NCBI RefSeq assembly: GCF_008123515.1
Contig: NZ_VSSR01000016.1
Span: 62,001 to 126,000, forward strand
Origin: Bradyrhizobium cytisi
GTDB lineage: Bacteria; Pseudomonadota; Alphaproteobacteria; Rhizobiales; Xanthobacteraceae
DNA: 64,000 nucleotides
Direction: 5' to 3'
The notes beneath the pieces are model-generated. The model was given only the letters and a program-made list of their open reading frames with translations, ran no database searches and was not told the DNA's origin. Shown here piece by piece: positions 25,211 to 35,130 of this stretch. Every line of letters starts with the position of its first letter. Positions within the stretch are counted from its first letter, which is position 1. Both the position numbers and the translations under genes were made by a program.

Positions 25211-25993
25211 CTAGTTGAACAAATCCGGCTCGGCCTCGGTAATCCAGTCCCACAGCGGCTGGAAGCTGAAATAACCGCCCTTGTGCGTACCGACCTGTCG
25301 CGAGGTCAGCCTCGCGATCTCATGCGGGATCGGCTTTGGCGTGCCGGCGGCCTCGGCAAGCAGCTGGGCGCGTGCGGCATTGTCCATCGCGATGTACCAC
25401 CACGCGGCCGCCTCGATGGTCGGTCCCACCGTGAGCAGACCGTGATTCTGCAGGATCGCAGCCTTCTTCGAACCCAACGCCTGCGCGATCTTGCGACCCT
25501 CTTCCGCCTCCAGCACGACGCCGGAGAAGGGATCGAACAGCACGTGATCCTCGTAGAAAGCGCAGGAGTCCTGCGTCAGCGGATCGAGCAGGCGGCCGAG
25601 TGCCGACCAGGCCTTGCCGTAAGTCGAATGGGTATGAGCGGCCGCGATCACCTCCGGATGCGCGGCGTGGATCGCCGAATGAATGACGAAGCCGGCTTGG
25701 TTGATCGGCTTGTCGCCGATCAGGATGTTGCCGTCGTGGTCCACGAGTTGGAGGTCCGAGACCTTGATCTGGCTGAAATGCTTCGACAGCGGATTGATCC
25801 AGAACCGCTCGGGAAACTCCGGATCGCGCACGGTGACGTGGCCCGCGAGCCCCTGATCGAAACCGTAGCGCGAAAACAGGCGGAACGTTGCAGCCAGCCG
25901 CTGCTTGCGGTGCAGCCGCTCCTCCTCGAACGACGCGGCCGGCGTGCGCTCGACCAGCGAGTATTTCTTGGGCTTCTCGACGACCTTGTTCAT
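25211..25993 (-). CDS. Class II aldolase/adducin family protein
   Basis: A 260-residue protein from ATG 25993, preceded by AAAAGGAG. Zinc ligands of class II aldolases appear as HTHSTYG and ILQNHGLLTVG. The N-terminal part has LAATFRLFSRYGFDQGLAGH and the WINPLSKHFSQIKVSDL region. These enzymes cleave or epimerise sugar-like phosphates or hydroxy acids. Its gene follows the 2-hydroxyacid dehydrogenase by only 16 bases, so the pair probably acts in one pathway, perhaps on the carbon skeleton left after desulfonation. Confidence 0.82.
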   Translation of the reverse strand: MNKVVEKPKKYSLVERTPAASFEEERLHRKQRLAATFRLFSRYGFDQGLAGHVTVRDPEFPERFWINPLSKHFSQIKVSDLQLVDHDGNILIGDKPINQAGFVIHSAIHAAHPEVIAAAHTHSTYGKAWSALGRLLDPLTQDSCAFYEDHVLFDPFSGVVLEAEEGRKIAQALGSKKAAILQNHGLLTVGPTIEAAAWWYIAMDNAARAQLLAEAAGTPKPIPHEIARLTSRQVGTHKGGYFSFQPLWDWITEAEPDLFN

Positions 25994-26009
25994 TGTTGCG
26001 GCTCCTTTT

Positions 26010-26990
26010 CTAGTATTCGAGATTCGTGTCGAAGACGTCGGCCAGCGGCACGCCATGCGCATAGGCGTCGAGGTTGATCAGCGTCTTGTCGGCCAGCCGC
26101 TTGACGTCCTCTCCTCCCGTCCACGAAACGTGCGGGGTCAGGACGACCTTGGGATGGCTATAGATCGGATCGCCCTCCGGCGGTGGCTCGGGATCCGTGA
26201 CATCGAGCGTCGCGCCGGCAATTTTTCCTTCGTCGAGCGCTTGTAGTAGAGCGCTCTGGTTGATGATCCGGCCGCGCGCCACATTGATCAGATGCAGCGA
26301 AGTCTTGGCGTGCGCCAGCACGTCAGCGTTGATCAGACGCGCCGTCTTCGTCGTCGCCGGCAGAGCGAGGACGAGATGATCGGAAACCTCGACCAACTGC
26401 TCGATGCTGTCGACGGGCTGGATGCCCGGAAGGACATACGGCCAGGCCGAGCGCCGCAGAACCCGGATGTTGACGCCGAACGGCTTGACGCGCTCGACGA
26501 CAGCGCGGCCGATCGCGCCGAAGCCCGCGATCCCGATCGTCTTGCCGCTGAGCGAGCCCAGCGGGGTGATCTTCCACTGTTCGCGGCTGCGCGGCCGAAT
26601 GTCGTGGATGCGCTTTTCGAAGCCAAGGATCGCCGCAAGGACATATTCTGCGATCGGATCGGCCGAGATGCCGCGACCGACCGTGACCACGGGACCTTCG
26701 AGTAGCCATGCCGGAAAGAAATCGACGCCCGTCGATGCGGTCTGGATCCAGCGCAGGCCGAACGGCCAGTCCGCAGGCGCCTTGTGCCAGCCCGCGAGCG
26801 GCCGCGTCACCAGCACATCCGCCTCCGGGGCAACCTCCCATGGCGCGCGATCGGCAGGATGATCGATGATCAGCGGGCGCGACCAGTGATCGGCAAGTGC
26901 GGCACGAATGTCCGGGCCCAGCTGATTGACGATGATCGGCGATCGCACGCTGGTGGAGGCGCGCCCATTTTCAATTCGGGGAGTGTTCAT
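26010..26990 (-). CDS. D-2-hydroxyacid dehydrogenase (NAD(P)-dependent)
   Basis: A 326-residue protein from ATG 26990. The Rossmann motif GIAGFGAIGRAVVERV (about 145-160), catalytic Arg in NVARGRIINQSALLQAL, Glu in VTDPEPPPEGDPIYSHP and His in LTPHVSW are all present. It reduces 2-keto acids or oxidises D-2-hydroxy acids. It is transcribed just ahead of the class II aldolase. Confidence 0.85.
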   Translation of the reverse strand: MNTPRIENGRASTSVRSPIIVNQLGPDIRAALADHWSRPLIIDHPADRAPWEVAPEADVLVTRPLAGWHKAPADWPFGLRWIQTASTGVDFFPAWLLEGPVVTVGRGISADPIAEYVLAAILGFEKRIHDIRPRSREQWKITPLGSLSGKTIGIAGFGAIGRAVVERVKPFGVNIRVLRRSAWPYVLPGIQPVDSIEQLVEVSDHLVLALPATTKTARLINADVLAHAKTSLHLINVARGRIINQSALLQALDEGKIAGATLDVTDPEPPPEGDPIYSHPKVVLTPHVSWTGGEDVKRLADKTLINLDAYAHGVPLADVFDTNLEY

Positions 26991-27208
26991 GTCAGGCGGC
27001 TCACGATGGCAATAACGCAGACATGCTAGGCGGTTGCGGCAAGATAGTCTTTTCAAAAATGGCTGGCCCCTTGCAACAACAGGACGACACGCCCGAGTGA
27101 TGCATAAGAATTCGTCTCTACAGCCGGCTCGCAGACGCTACGTCCCGCGCACGCGCTTGACATCGGAGCGAGCGATCCGATCTTGAGTAGCGATCAAGGA
27201 GTTCTCCC

Positions 27209-27619
27209 ATGAAAGTACTCAACATCCTGACCCGGCGTTGTCTGCCACTGGATCAACTGGATGCGGCCGTCGCTTTCTATGAGGCTCTGGTCGGTCAAAA
27301 GGCGCGCCTTCGCTTCGATTATCCCGAGTACGACCTGAGACTGGCGCAGGTTGCATCAATCCTGTTCATCGCCGGAACCGAGCAGAGCCTGAAGCGGTTC
27401 ACCGCAACCCACATGACTTTCATGGTCGAGGATATTGACGCATTCGCCGCCCATCTCCCGACGGTCGGCGCGACTGTGCTGGAGGCGCCCAAGCCGGTGC
27501 CGACGGGACGAAACATGCTGGTGCGACATCCGGACCATACGATCGTCGAATACGTCGAGCATCGCGACAAACATCCGGCGGACGTACTGCCGTCGATCTC
27601 TGTCGATCCGGCCGTGTAG
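27209..27619 (+). CDS. VOC family protein
   Basis: A 136-residue protein. ATG 27209 follows AAGGAGTTCTCCC. It has a VOC fold: LDAAVAFYEALVGQKARLRF at the N terminus and HMTFMVEDIDAFAAHLPTVG in the second module, with RHPDHTIVEYVEH near the end carrying a possible metal ligand Glu. Substrate unknown. It converges on the ferredoxin gene. Confidence 0.78.
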   Translation: MKVLNILTRRCLPLDQLDAAVAFYEALVGQKARLRFDYPEYDLRLAQVASILFIAGTEQSLKRFTATHMTFMVEDIDAFAAHLPTVGATVLEAPKPVPTGRNMLVRHPDHTIVEYVEHRDKHPADVLPSISVDPAV

Positions 27620-27653
27620 GATGACTTTTCCGAGCGGCCGCAGCCAGAGCGAT

Positions 27654-28036
27654 TTATTTCCTCCCGATGATGCCAGGCGGCTCCGCTCTCACCTGTGCCG
27701 CGGCCTCACCGGCGCGACGAAACACCGTTTCCATGAGCCATTGCTCGTTTGGATAGCGATCGGACCATTCGTCCCAGCCGGAATGCTTGCGGTATTGGCC
27801 GAGACGGCCCGAGGCCACCACCTCCTCCGCAGTCACAGCGACGTGTCGGTCGCAATCCGGCGCCACGTAGATCGCGTCAGCCTGGCAATAGAGCTCGCAC
27901 ACGAAGCAGGTCTGGCAATCCTCGACACGGGCGAGAATCGGCAGGCCGTCTTGCCCGGAATCGAGCACGTTGGCCGACAGACCGCGATGCATATCCCGCA
28001 ATCCGTACAGTGGTCCGCGACGATGAGCTCGATCAT
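27654..28036 (-). pseudogene. 2[4Fe-4S] ferredoxin, frameshifted
   Basis: From ATG 28036 the protein starts MIELIVADHCTDCGICIAVC, a first CxxCxxCxxxC cluster. The frame is then lost and resumes one frame over as NVLDSGQDGLPILARVEDCQ, with the second cluster CQTCFVCELYC and a normal C-terminal domain. Adding one C to the TGTCGGCCAAC run (near 27973-27977) restores CPANVLDSG, the expected proline after the fourth cysteine. The intact protein would be about 127 residues and would pass electrons to the adjacent flavoprotein; the start overlaps the flavoprotein stop by four bases. This is either recent inactivation or a sequencing error. Confidence 0.75.
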
Positions 28037-29636
28037 GATGCCGCCTCGAGTTGACCAGTTTCGGCATTCGCGGACGGACCATCGGCGGCCACCCAGACCT
28101 TATCTAATCCGCCGCTGAGCAGTCGGGTTGCAAATCCGGAATCCTGCGAGGGAAAATCCTCGCGGCGGTGCAGACCCCTGCTCTCGTTGCGTGTTGCCGC
28201 CGTGGCGACCGACCAGCGCGCCGTTGCCAGCAGAGCCGCCGTCTCGCGCGAGGCGATTGTGCCAGTGTCCGCGTGATCGGCGAGCTCGGCCCACAAGCCC
28301 TCGAGCACGCGTATGGATGCCGCAAGTCCTTGTCTCGTCCGGAACAGATTCTTGTCGAACGGATGCATTTCGGCGCGCACACCGTCTCGTAGCGCGGCGA
28401 GATCGACGGTCTGCGCGCCACTGCGCGGCTCGCGCCCGACGCGGCCAAGCGGCCGAAGCCGGCTCTTGCTTCTCTTCACGCCGCGCGACAGGCATGCCGC
28501 AGTACGTCCGGCGAACACACCGGACGAAAGAGCCCAGGCCGAGTTGACATTGCCGCCGCCAGAGATCGCCCCGGCAACCTTCTCGCGCGAAGCGTTGTCG
28601 CCGGCTACGAATAGCCCCGGAACAGATGTCGTGCCATCCACATCGTGCACACGCACCCCGCCGATCCCGCGAATGGTGCCGTCATTGTGCAGCGTGACCT
28701 CAAAGCGGTCGCGGTAGGGATCGATGCCCCAGCGATCGAACACCAGCGGCACATTCGGCGAGATCGTGTGCAGCCGCGCCTTAATGTCATCAGGCAGAAG
28801 GTGCAGCGAGCAATAGACCGGGCCGCGCTGGAGCGCGCGGGCGAGGCCGATGGTCTGGTCGGGACCAAAGGGAAGATCGAGCTCGTGCCCGTCGGCATCG
28901 TAATAGGTCGCGAACGCATAGGCCATGCTTCGCGTCATCGTCGAATGCGCCGGCGCAATCGTGTAGGCCGCGGTGAACTCCACGCCGGACATCTCCGCGC
29001 CAGCCTCCGGCGCCATCAGATAGCCATTCCCCGTGTTGGTCCAGGATCCCAGAAGATGGGACAGGAAGCTGGTCCCGCCGGCTGCGAGCACCACCGCTCC
29101 CGCCTCGATCCGGTACGCCCGCCCGCCATCCTGCCGGCGCTGGCCGCGGGCGCCGCCGATCGACCCGTCGGATCGCGCCAGAAGCTCGAGAACAGGCGAA
29201 TGATCGAGGATGGTGACGCCGTGGCTGAGCACCTGCTGCCGCAGCGCGCGCATGTATTCGGGCCCCCGCACGGCGCGGTAGTTTACCCGCCCTTCGTCAT
29301 CGGCCCCGAACTTGTAGTGGCGCGCCAGCGTCGGCAGCGTGCGCCAGGTCTGGTCGAGGATGCGATACATCCACTCCGCTTCGCCAAGACCAAGGCCGCT
29401 CGCAACACGATTGGCCACGGCTGCATCGCGCGCCGCGGGAGGATCCGGCGGGACCCACCAATGGCCGGCCCCGCCGCGGCCGTGACGCCACTGGTCCCGC
29501 AATAGCCCTTGTCGACCAGCACGACTTTCGCCCCGGCCTGCGCGGCGGATGTCGCCGCCCAGGCGCCCGCCATCCCGCCGCCGACGATCAGCACGTCGGT
29601 CGTTATCAACAGCTCTTCGGGTGGTGCCGACGCCAT
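28033..29636 (-). pseudogene. Fumarate reductase/APS reductase-like FAD flavoprotein, frameshifted
   Basis: From ATG 29636 the N terminus reads LLITTDVLIVGGGMAGAWAA, a typical FAD-binding motif, then GYCGTSGVTAAAGP. The frame then breaks near 29464-29470, and the rest continues in the next frame from GHWWVPPDP through GAVVLAAGGTSFLSHLLGS, VPLVFDRWGIDPYRDRFEV and VPGLFVAGDNASREKVAG. One extra G in GGGGCCGGCC would repair it. The intact product of about 534 residues belongs to the succinate dehydrogenase/fumarate reductase/AprA flavoprotein family. With the co-encoded ferredoxin it looks like a two-subunit redox enzyme for a sulfur compound; the reaction is not known. Confidence 0.75.
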
Positions 29637-29656
29637 AATCTCTCAGACGATTCGTT

Positions 29657-30982
29657 TCACGCTGCTTTGCGCGCACCGGCGCCAGCGTCGGCAGCTGTCA
29701 GCGCCTGGCTGAGATCCGCCAGGATGTCGTCGGGGTGCTCGATCCCGACGGACAGGCGCACATAGCCGGGCGTGACACCCGCGGCCAGTTGCTCGGCCGC
29801 GGTGAGCTGCTGGTGCGTCGTCGACGCCGGATGGATAGCCAGCGATCGCGCATCGCCGATATTGGCGACGTGATAGAACAGTTTTAGCGCGTCGATGAAA
29901 CGCCGGCCGGCCTCGACGCCGCCTTTCAGCTCGAAGCCGACGAGGCCGCCATAGCCGCCTTTCAGATAAGCCTCCGCCCTGCGCCGGTTCTCGCCGCTTT
30001 GCAGGCCGGGGAAGATCACGTTCGAGACCGAGGCGTGCTTGGCGAGGAAGTTCGCGACCTTGACGGCGTTCTCGTTGTGCTGACGGATGCGCAGCGGCAA
30101 GGTTTCGAGACCCTGGATGAACTGGAAGGCATTTTGTGGCGCGATCGACGCGCCGAGGTCGCGCAGCAGCTTGACGCGGGCGCGAAGGATGTAGGCGATC
30201 GGGCCGAGCGGCTTCGCGGCTTCCGTCCAGATCGCGCCGTGGTAGGCCTCATCAGGCTTGTTCAGAAGCGGGAAGCGGTCCGCATGTGCCGCCCAGTCGA
30301 AATTGCCGCCATCGACGATGGCGCCACCGATCGCGGTGCCATGGCCACCGATATATTTTGTCGTGGAATAGACAACCACCGCAGCGCCGTGCTCGAACGG
30401 ACGCGCGATCAGGGGCGACGCCGTGTTGTCGAGAATCAGCGGCACGCCCAGCGAGCGGCCGATGTCGGCGACCTCCTTGATTGGAAAGACGTTCAGCTTG
30501 GGATTCGGAAGCGTCTCGCCGAAATAGGCCCGCGTCCCGGCGTCCGTTGCGCGGCGGAAGTTCTCGGGATCCGAGGGGTCGACGAACCGGACCTCGATGC
30601 CGAACTGCTTCAGCGTTTGTGAAAGCAGCGTCCAGGTCCCACCGTAAAGATCGGTCGACGACACGATGTTGTCGCCGGCTTGCGCGATGTTGAAGATCGC
30701 GAACGCGGAAGCCGTTTGTCCGGAGGACACCGCAAGCGCAGCCGCTCCGCCTTCCAACGCGGCAAGCCGCGTTTCAAACGCATCCTGGGTCGGATTGCCG
30801 ATGCGGGTGTAGATCGGGCCGATCTGCTCGAGCGCGAACAGGCGCGAGGCGTGATCGGTATTCTCGAACTGGAATGACGTGGTCTGGTAGATCGGAACCG
30901 CCACCGCGCCGGTGGCCGGATCGGTGCGATACGACCCTCCATGCAGCGCCAGCGTCTCGAAGTTCCGGGTCTCCAAAGCCAT
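29657..30982 (-). CDS. metY: O-acetylhomoserine sulfhydrylase (PLP enzyme)
   Basis: A 441-residue Cys/Met metabolism PLP enzyme. Condenses O-acetylhomoserine with sulfide (or methanethiol) to give homocysteine (or methionine). ATG 30982 is placed by AAGGAG six bases upstream. Signatures are YTRIGNPTQDAFETRLAALE, AVSSGQTASAFAIF and the PLP-lysine region YSTTKYIGGHG; the length is typical for MetY. It lies 20 bases upstream of the flavoprotein start and thus probably heads an operon of metY, flavoprotein and ferredoxin. The upstream gap contains a strong inverted repeat that may be the operator. Confidence 0.88.
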   Translation of the reverse strand: MALETRNFETLALHGGSYRTDPATGAVAVPIYQTTSFQFENTDHASRLFALEQIGPIYTRIGNPTQDAFETRLAALEGGAAALAVSSGQTASAFAIFNIAQAGDNIVSSTDLYGGTWTLLSQTLKQFGIEVRFVDPSDPENFRRATDAGTRAYFGETLPNPKLNVFPIKEVADIGRSLGVPLILDNTASPLIARPFEHGAAVVVYSTTKYIGGHGTAIGGAIVDGGNFDWAAHADRFPLLNKPDEAYHGAIWTEAAKPLGPIAYILRARVKLLRDLGASIAPQNAFQFIQGLETLPLRIRQHNENAVKVANFLAKHASVSNVIFPGLQSGENRRRAEAYLKGGYGGLVGFELKGGVEAGRRFIDALKLFYHVANIGDARSLAIHPASTTHQQLTAAEQLAAGVTPGYVRLSVGIEHPDDILADLSQALTAADAGAGARKAA

Positions 30983-31609
30983 CTGCAACTCCTTCGATCT
31001 CTAGGGCACGCGCGGCGCTCGGTCCGCATCGCCAGTCGGTCGAAGGATGCGTTTTGATTTTTGCGCTGTCGAGCGGGTGCGAAAAATAGCGATGCGCGTG
31101 CTGCCTGATCGCGATTTCGGAATTCGTTTGTTCCCAATCGTTCGCCGAATTGGAAACAAACTCACTCGCGCAAAAGAGTCCTAAAGCGGGCGAGTTGCGC
31201 TCCCTCCAAACAAGAATCTGAAAAACAACCCCATGCACAGTAGAACCGCCACCGGCCGGTTGCCGGGTGTGGCGCGGCTTAAGCCGAGGTCAGGTTTGGT
31301 TGAATCGACACGCGGGCGCAGAACGCGAAGCAGCTTTCCGTGGCGAGGGCGAGCCACCAAACGAGCTTGATTTCATCAAGCTCAGGTCATTTGACCTGTC
31401 GGGCAAAACAGTGGCAAGACAGCATCGTGGTAATCAGGTTAGCGAACGATATTCTCGCCCAACCACAGTCCAGCGCAGCCTTTCCCTACCGAGAGCGATC
31501 ACCGCGCAGCGAACGTTGCGAATTCGCGCATACGACAGTTTTGCGCTTCATTCGACCGCCACGGCACGATATCTGCGTCTGTATCGTAAAGTCACCGACG
31601 GAACGTGCC
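30983..31609. other. Divergent regulatory region (metY / monooxygenase)
   Basis: A 627-base gap between the leftward metY operon and the rightward monooxygenase. No gene is supported. I looked for SAM-riboswitch-like sequence and saw none that fits. The clearest element is the inverted repeat at 31126-31161. Confidence 0.5.
31126..31161. promoter_or_regulatory. Inverted repeat, probable operator
   Basis: GTTTGTTCCCAATCG (31126-31140) and GAATTGGAAACAAAC (31147-31161) form a 15-base inverted repeat with 12 matches and a 6-base spacer. Its AT-rich composition stands out against the GC-rich surroundings. Position between divergent sulfur genes suggests a binding site for a dimeric regulator, possibly LysR or TetR type. 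Confidence 0.5.
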
Positions 31610-32950
31610 ATGTCGCCACGCCAATTGCACCTGAACGTCAACCTGCTTCACGCCGGCGTCTATCCGTCGGCCTGGCGACTGCCGGACAGCGATCCGCGCG
31701 CCTTCTTCGATCTCGGTCATTATGTCCGTGTTGCTCAGATTGCGGAGCGCGGAAAGCTCGATGCGATCTTCCTCGCCGACTCTCCGGCCGTGAACGATCG
31801 CATCGATTACCGGTCGTTCACATCGATGGAGCCCACCATTGTGCTCGCAACGGTCGCCGCCGCAACCAGCCACGTCGGCCTGATTGGCACGGTGTCCACG
31901 ACCTATAACGAGCCCTATAATATCGCGCGCCGTTTCGTGACGCTCGACCATGCCAGCGGCGGACGTTCGGGATGGAACGCGGTCACGACGGCAGACGCCG
32001 CTTCAGGCCGGAATTTCGGCCTCTCGTCGGTGACGGAGCACAAGGCCCGCTACGAGCGCGCCAAGGAATTCACCGAAGTCGTCCAAGCGCTTTTCGACAG
32101 CTGGGAGGACGACGCCTTCGTCGGCGACAAGGCGAGCGCGCGATTTGTCGATACGTCGAAAGTGCACTCGATCGCGCACCGTGGCCCGCATTATTCGGTG
32201 GCCGGACCGCTGAATGTCCCGCGCTCTCCGCAGGGACGACCGGTCACGGTGCAGGCGGGCGGCTCGAACGACGGCCGCGACTTCGCGGCGGCCTATGCAG
32301 AAGCCGTGTTCACGCTGGCGCAGAGCATCGAGGAAGGCGTCGCATATGCGCGCGACCTGCGTGCGCGCGCCGCGACTTATGGTCGTTCGGGCGATTCCAT
32401 CGTCATTCTGCCGGGGCTTGCCACAGTCATCGGTAGCACCGAGGCCGAGGCGCAGCGGCGGCAGGACGAGCTCTGGGAGCTGGTGCCGATCGAATACAGC
32501 CTGGCGCGTCTTGCCGGCACGCTCCAGATCGATCCGGCGCTGCTCGATCTCGACAAACCACTGCCGGATCCGCTGCCGTTGCCGGTCAACGCCAATCACA
32601 CGATGTTCCAAGGCACCGTGAATCTTGCCCGGCGCGGCAATCTGACGGTACGACAACTTATCCGCGCGCTCGGCGGCGGTGTTGGCCATCGCATCATCGT
32701 CGGCACGCCGGAGCAGATCGCCGACGATATCGAGGCCTGGTTCAGGGCCGGAGCCGCCGACGGCTTCAATCTGATGCCGGACGTGCTGCCGTCCGGGCTC
32801 GAAACCTTTGTCGATACGGTGGTGCCGATCCTCCAAAAGCGCGGATTGTTTCGGACCGAATACACGGGATCGACGCTCCGCGATCATTTCGGCCTGCCGC
32901 GGCCGGAGAGCCGCTTCGCGAAGCAGGCGCCGGAGGTGGCATCGGCCTAG
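31610..32950 (+). CDS. NtaA/SnaA/DszA-type flavin-dependent monooxygenase
   Basis: A 446-residue LLM-class monooxygenase from ATG 31610 (MSPRQLHLNVNLLHAGVYPS); the frame extends 90 codons further upstream without protein-like content. Family segments: LDAIFLADSPAV, STTYNEPYNIARRFVTLDHA, GRSGWNAVTTADAASGRNFG and TVQAGGSNDGRDFAA. Needs FMNH2 from a partner reductase. Probably cleaves C-S (or C-N) bonds of an imported compound. Its 3' end overlaps by four bases the stop of the convergent SsuD-like gene. Confidence 0.87.
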   Translation: MSPRQLHLNVNLLHAGVYPSAWRLPDSDPRAFFDLGHYVRVAQIAERGKLDAIFLADSPAVNDRIDYRSFTSMEPTIVLATVAAATSHVGLIGTVSTTYNEPYNIARRFVTLDHASGGRSGWNAVTTADAASGRNFGLSSVTEHKARYERAKEFTEVVQALFDSWEDDAFVGDKASARFVDTSKVHSIAHRGPHYSVAGPLNVPRSPQGRPVTVQAGGSNDGRDFAAAYAEAVFTLAQSIEEGVAYARDLRARAATYGRSGDSIVILPGLATVIGSTEAEAQRRQDELWELVPIEYSLARLAGTLQIDPALLDLDKPLPDPLPLPVNANHTMFQGTVNLARRGNLTVRQLIRALGGGVGHRIIVGTPEQIADDIEAWFRAGAADGFNLMPDVLPSGLETFVDTVVPILQKRGLFRTEYTGSTLRDHFGLPRPESRFAKQAPEVASA

Positions 32951-34033
32951 TGTGAGGGCTGGACCAGCCTCTCGGCGGCTCCTGCCGATTGCCTTGCCCG
33001 CACGCGGGGGATCACCTCGTGTGCAAATCGCCGCATCTCGGCCTCGAACGGCTGGAATTGCAGCATGAAGAGCTCGATGCCCGCGGCATGGAACGCCTCG
33101 ATGCGCGCCGCAACCTCGTCATAGCTGCCAACCAGCCCCGTGGCCGTGCCACCATTGCTGCCGACGCGCGGCGTCTTCTGCATGGTCTGCATCATCACGA
33201 CCTTGGGGTCGGTATTCTGCTTCTGGATCACCTTCATCGGCGCATCCTTTGCGGCCAGGCTGAGCAGCCGCTCATGGGCGGCCTGCGCCTGCTCCCGGGT
33301 TTCACGCGCGACGACAAAGGCGGACAGGCCGAAGCGCAATGGCGGCACCGCGCGGACGCGCCACGACATCGGCGATCAGGCCGACCACATCTTCCAGGGG
33401 CTGACCGTTGATGAACCAGACGTCGCCGTGCCCTGCGACCAGATCACGCGCCGGTTCAGATTCGCCGCCGACATAGATGGCCGGGCGCTTGCGGTAGAGG
33501 CTGGTCGGGCGCAGCGCATAATCGGAGACGTTGAAGTGCTGACCGCTGTAGTTGAGGCGCTCGCCCTCCATCAGGCGGGAGACGACCGAGATCCATTCCG
33601 TGCCATAGGCATAGCGGGCGTCATGTTCCGGAAAGCCGATCCCCGCCTTCTCCAGTTCCGGGCGATTCCAGGCATTAACCAGATTGATCGCGAACCGGCC
33701 ACGGCTGATGTTCTCGATCCCGAGTGCCAGCTTTGCCAGCACAACGGGATGATAGAGATACGGCTTGATCGCGGCGATGATCTCGATGCGCTTCGTCAGC
33801 GCCGCAATCGCGGCCGCAGCACTCCAGGCCTCGAGCTGATCGAGGTCTTCCTGATGTGGATTGATCGTGTGCTGCGCGATCAGCGTGGAGTCATAGCCGA
33901 GCTCTTCGGCCGCCAGCACCAGATCCCGGTTGCGCTCCCAAGAGGCGTCATAGGGTTCTTCGGGGTCCTGGTGCGCGGCACGCGGGCCATGCACCAGCGC
34001 CCAGATTCCGAAGCGAAGAGGCGCAGTCGCCAT
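32947..34033 (-). pseudogene. SsuD-like LLM monooxygenase, frameshifted
   Basis: From ATG 34033 (preceded by GGGAGAGCACG) the protein reads MATAPLRFGIWALVHGPRAA and includes YLYHPVVLAKLALGIENISR and GRFAINLVNAWNRPELEKAG of the SsuD-type LLM group. Near 33330-33360 the frame changes: the first frame ends in VVARPRGAAIAL, whereas the expected continuation LRFGLSAFVVARETREQAQA lies in another frame and runs to 32947. Removing one C from GCCGCCATTG would give RGAALRFGLSAF. The intact enzyme would be about 361 residues. Either an indel error or a recent pseudogene. Confidence 0.72.
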
Positions 34034-34257
34034 CGTGCTCTCCCGTAACTTTCTCTCGATCAATCCGGCAATTGTCACGCGTTCTCGCCAATGGCCTGTG
34101 CGAGATCAAGCACGACCGAGATCAAAAGATTTTCTTTGTCGCGCACCGGCACTGTGACGACAGCAGATCACTCCGGAGCGAACGACAATTGAAATAGCAC
34201 TCTATTCCTGTCGGCACGATTCCATGGGACATTTTATGCTGAACGAGGTTTCGCGTC

Positions 34258-35130
34258 TTGAGCAATATCGAGCTGAGCCAAATCAACCGTACCGTGATCG
34301 CTACGGATAGCGGACTGCCATCGCAAAGCAGCGACAGATCGCTCGCATCGACAAGCAGACTTGGCGCTCGCGGCCTTCAGCTCCTCTCCTGGCTTGCACC
34401 CGTATTGCTGGTCATCATCTGGGAATCGCTTGCGCAAGTGGGATGGGTCTCGCCACAGGTGCTGCCCGCGCCGAGCAAGGTCATTCGGACGGCGTTCAAG
34501 CTTGCGACCACCGGAACCTTGCTGAACGATCTCGGCGTAAGCCTGCTGCGTGCCGCCGCGGGCTTTGCGATCGGTACTGCAGTCGGCGCCGGACTCGGCA
34601 TCCTCGTCGGGTTCTCGCGGATCGCGGAAGCTGCGATCGACCGCAGCGTTCAGATGATCAGGGCCATCCCCTTCCTCGCTGCGCTACCCCTGGTCATCGT
34701 CTGGCTCGGCGTCGGCGAAGCGGAGAAGATCTTCCTTGTGGCGCTCGGCGTCACGTTTCCGATCTACATCAACACCGTGCTTGGCATCCGGCAGGTTGAC
34801 CCCAAGCTGCTCGAACTCGGCCGGGTCCAGGGCCTGGGCTCGCTCCAACTGATCCGCCGGATCATCCTTCCCGGCGCATTGCCGTCGATCTTGACCGGTG
34901 TTCGTTATGCTCTTGCCACGGCTTGGCTGGCGCTGGTCGTGGCTGAGACAATCGGCGCGCAATCGGGAATTGGCTTTCTCGCGATGGATGCCCGCGAATT
35001 TCTGCGCACCGACGTGATCATCCTGACGATCGTGATCTATGCGCTGATCGGCATCGCGGCCGACGGCATCGCACGCTTGCTCGAACGGCGTCTGCTCGCC
35101 TGGCATCCGAACTACGGGGCAGCGCGATGA
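34258..35130 (+). CDS. Sulfonate-type ABC permease
   Basis: A 290-residue SsuC/TauC-like permease. The start is probably TTG 34258, with GAGG nine bases upstream; no suitable ATG is near. About six membrane helices follow a 40-residue polar N terminus. LAPVLLVIIWESLAQVGWVS is the first helix region, and ELGRVQGLGSLQLIRRIILP is the coupling loop. Translationally coupled (ATGA) to the ATPase gene. Confidence 0.87.
   Translation: MSNIELSQINRTVIATDSGLPSQSSDRSLASTSRLGARGLQLLSWLAPVLLVIIWESLAQVGWVSPQVLPAPSKVIRTAFKLATTGTLLNDLGVSLLRAAAGFAIGTAVGAGLGILVGFSRIAEAAIDRSVQMIRAIPFLAALPLVIVWLGVGEAEKIFLVALGVTFPIYINTVLGIRQVDPKLLELGRVQGLGSLQLIRRIILPGALPSILTGVRYALATAWLALVVAETIGAQSGIGFLAMDAREFLRTDVIILTIVIYALIGIAADGIARLLERRLLAWHPNYGAAR

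Noticed and set aside
30983..31609. SAM riboswitch upstream of metY
   Set aside because: No match to the conserved SAM-II core was seen on reading the minus strand; only an inverted repeat stands out.
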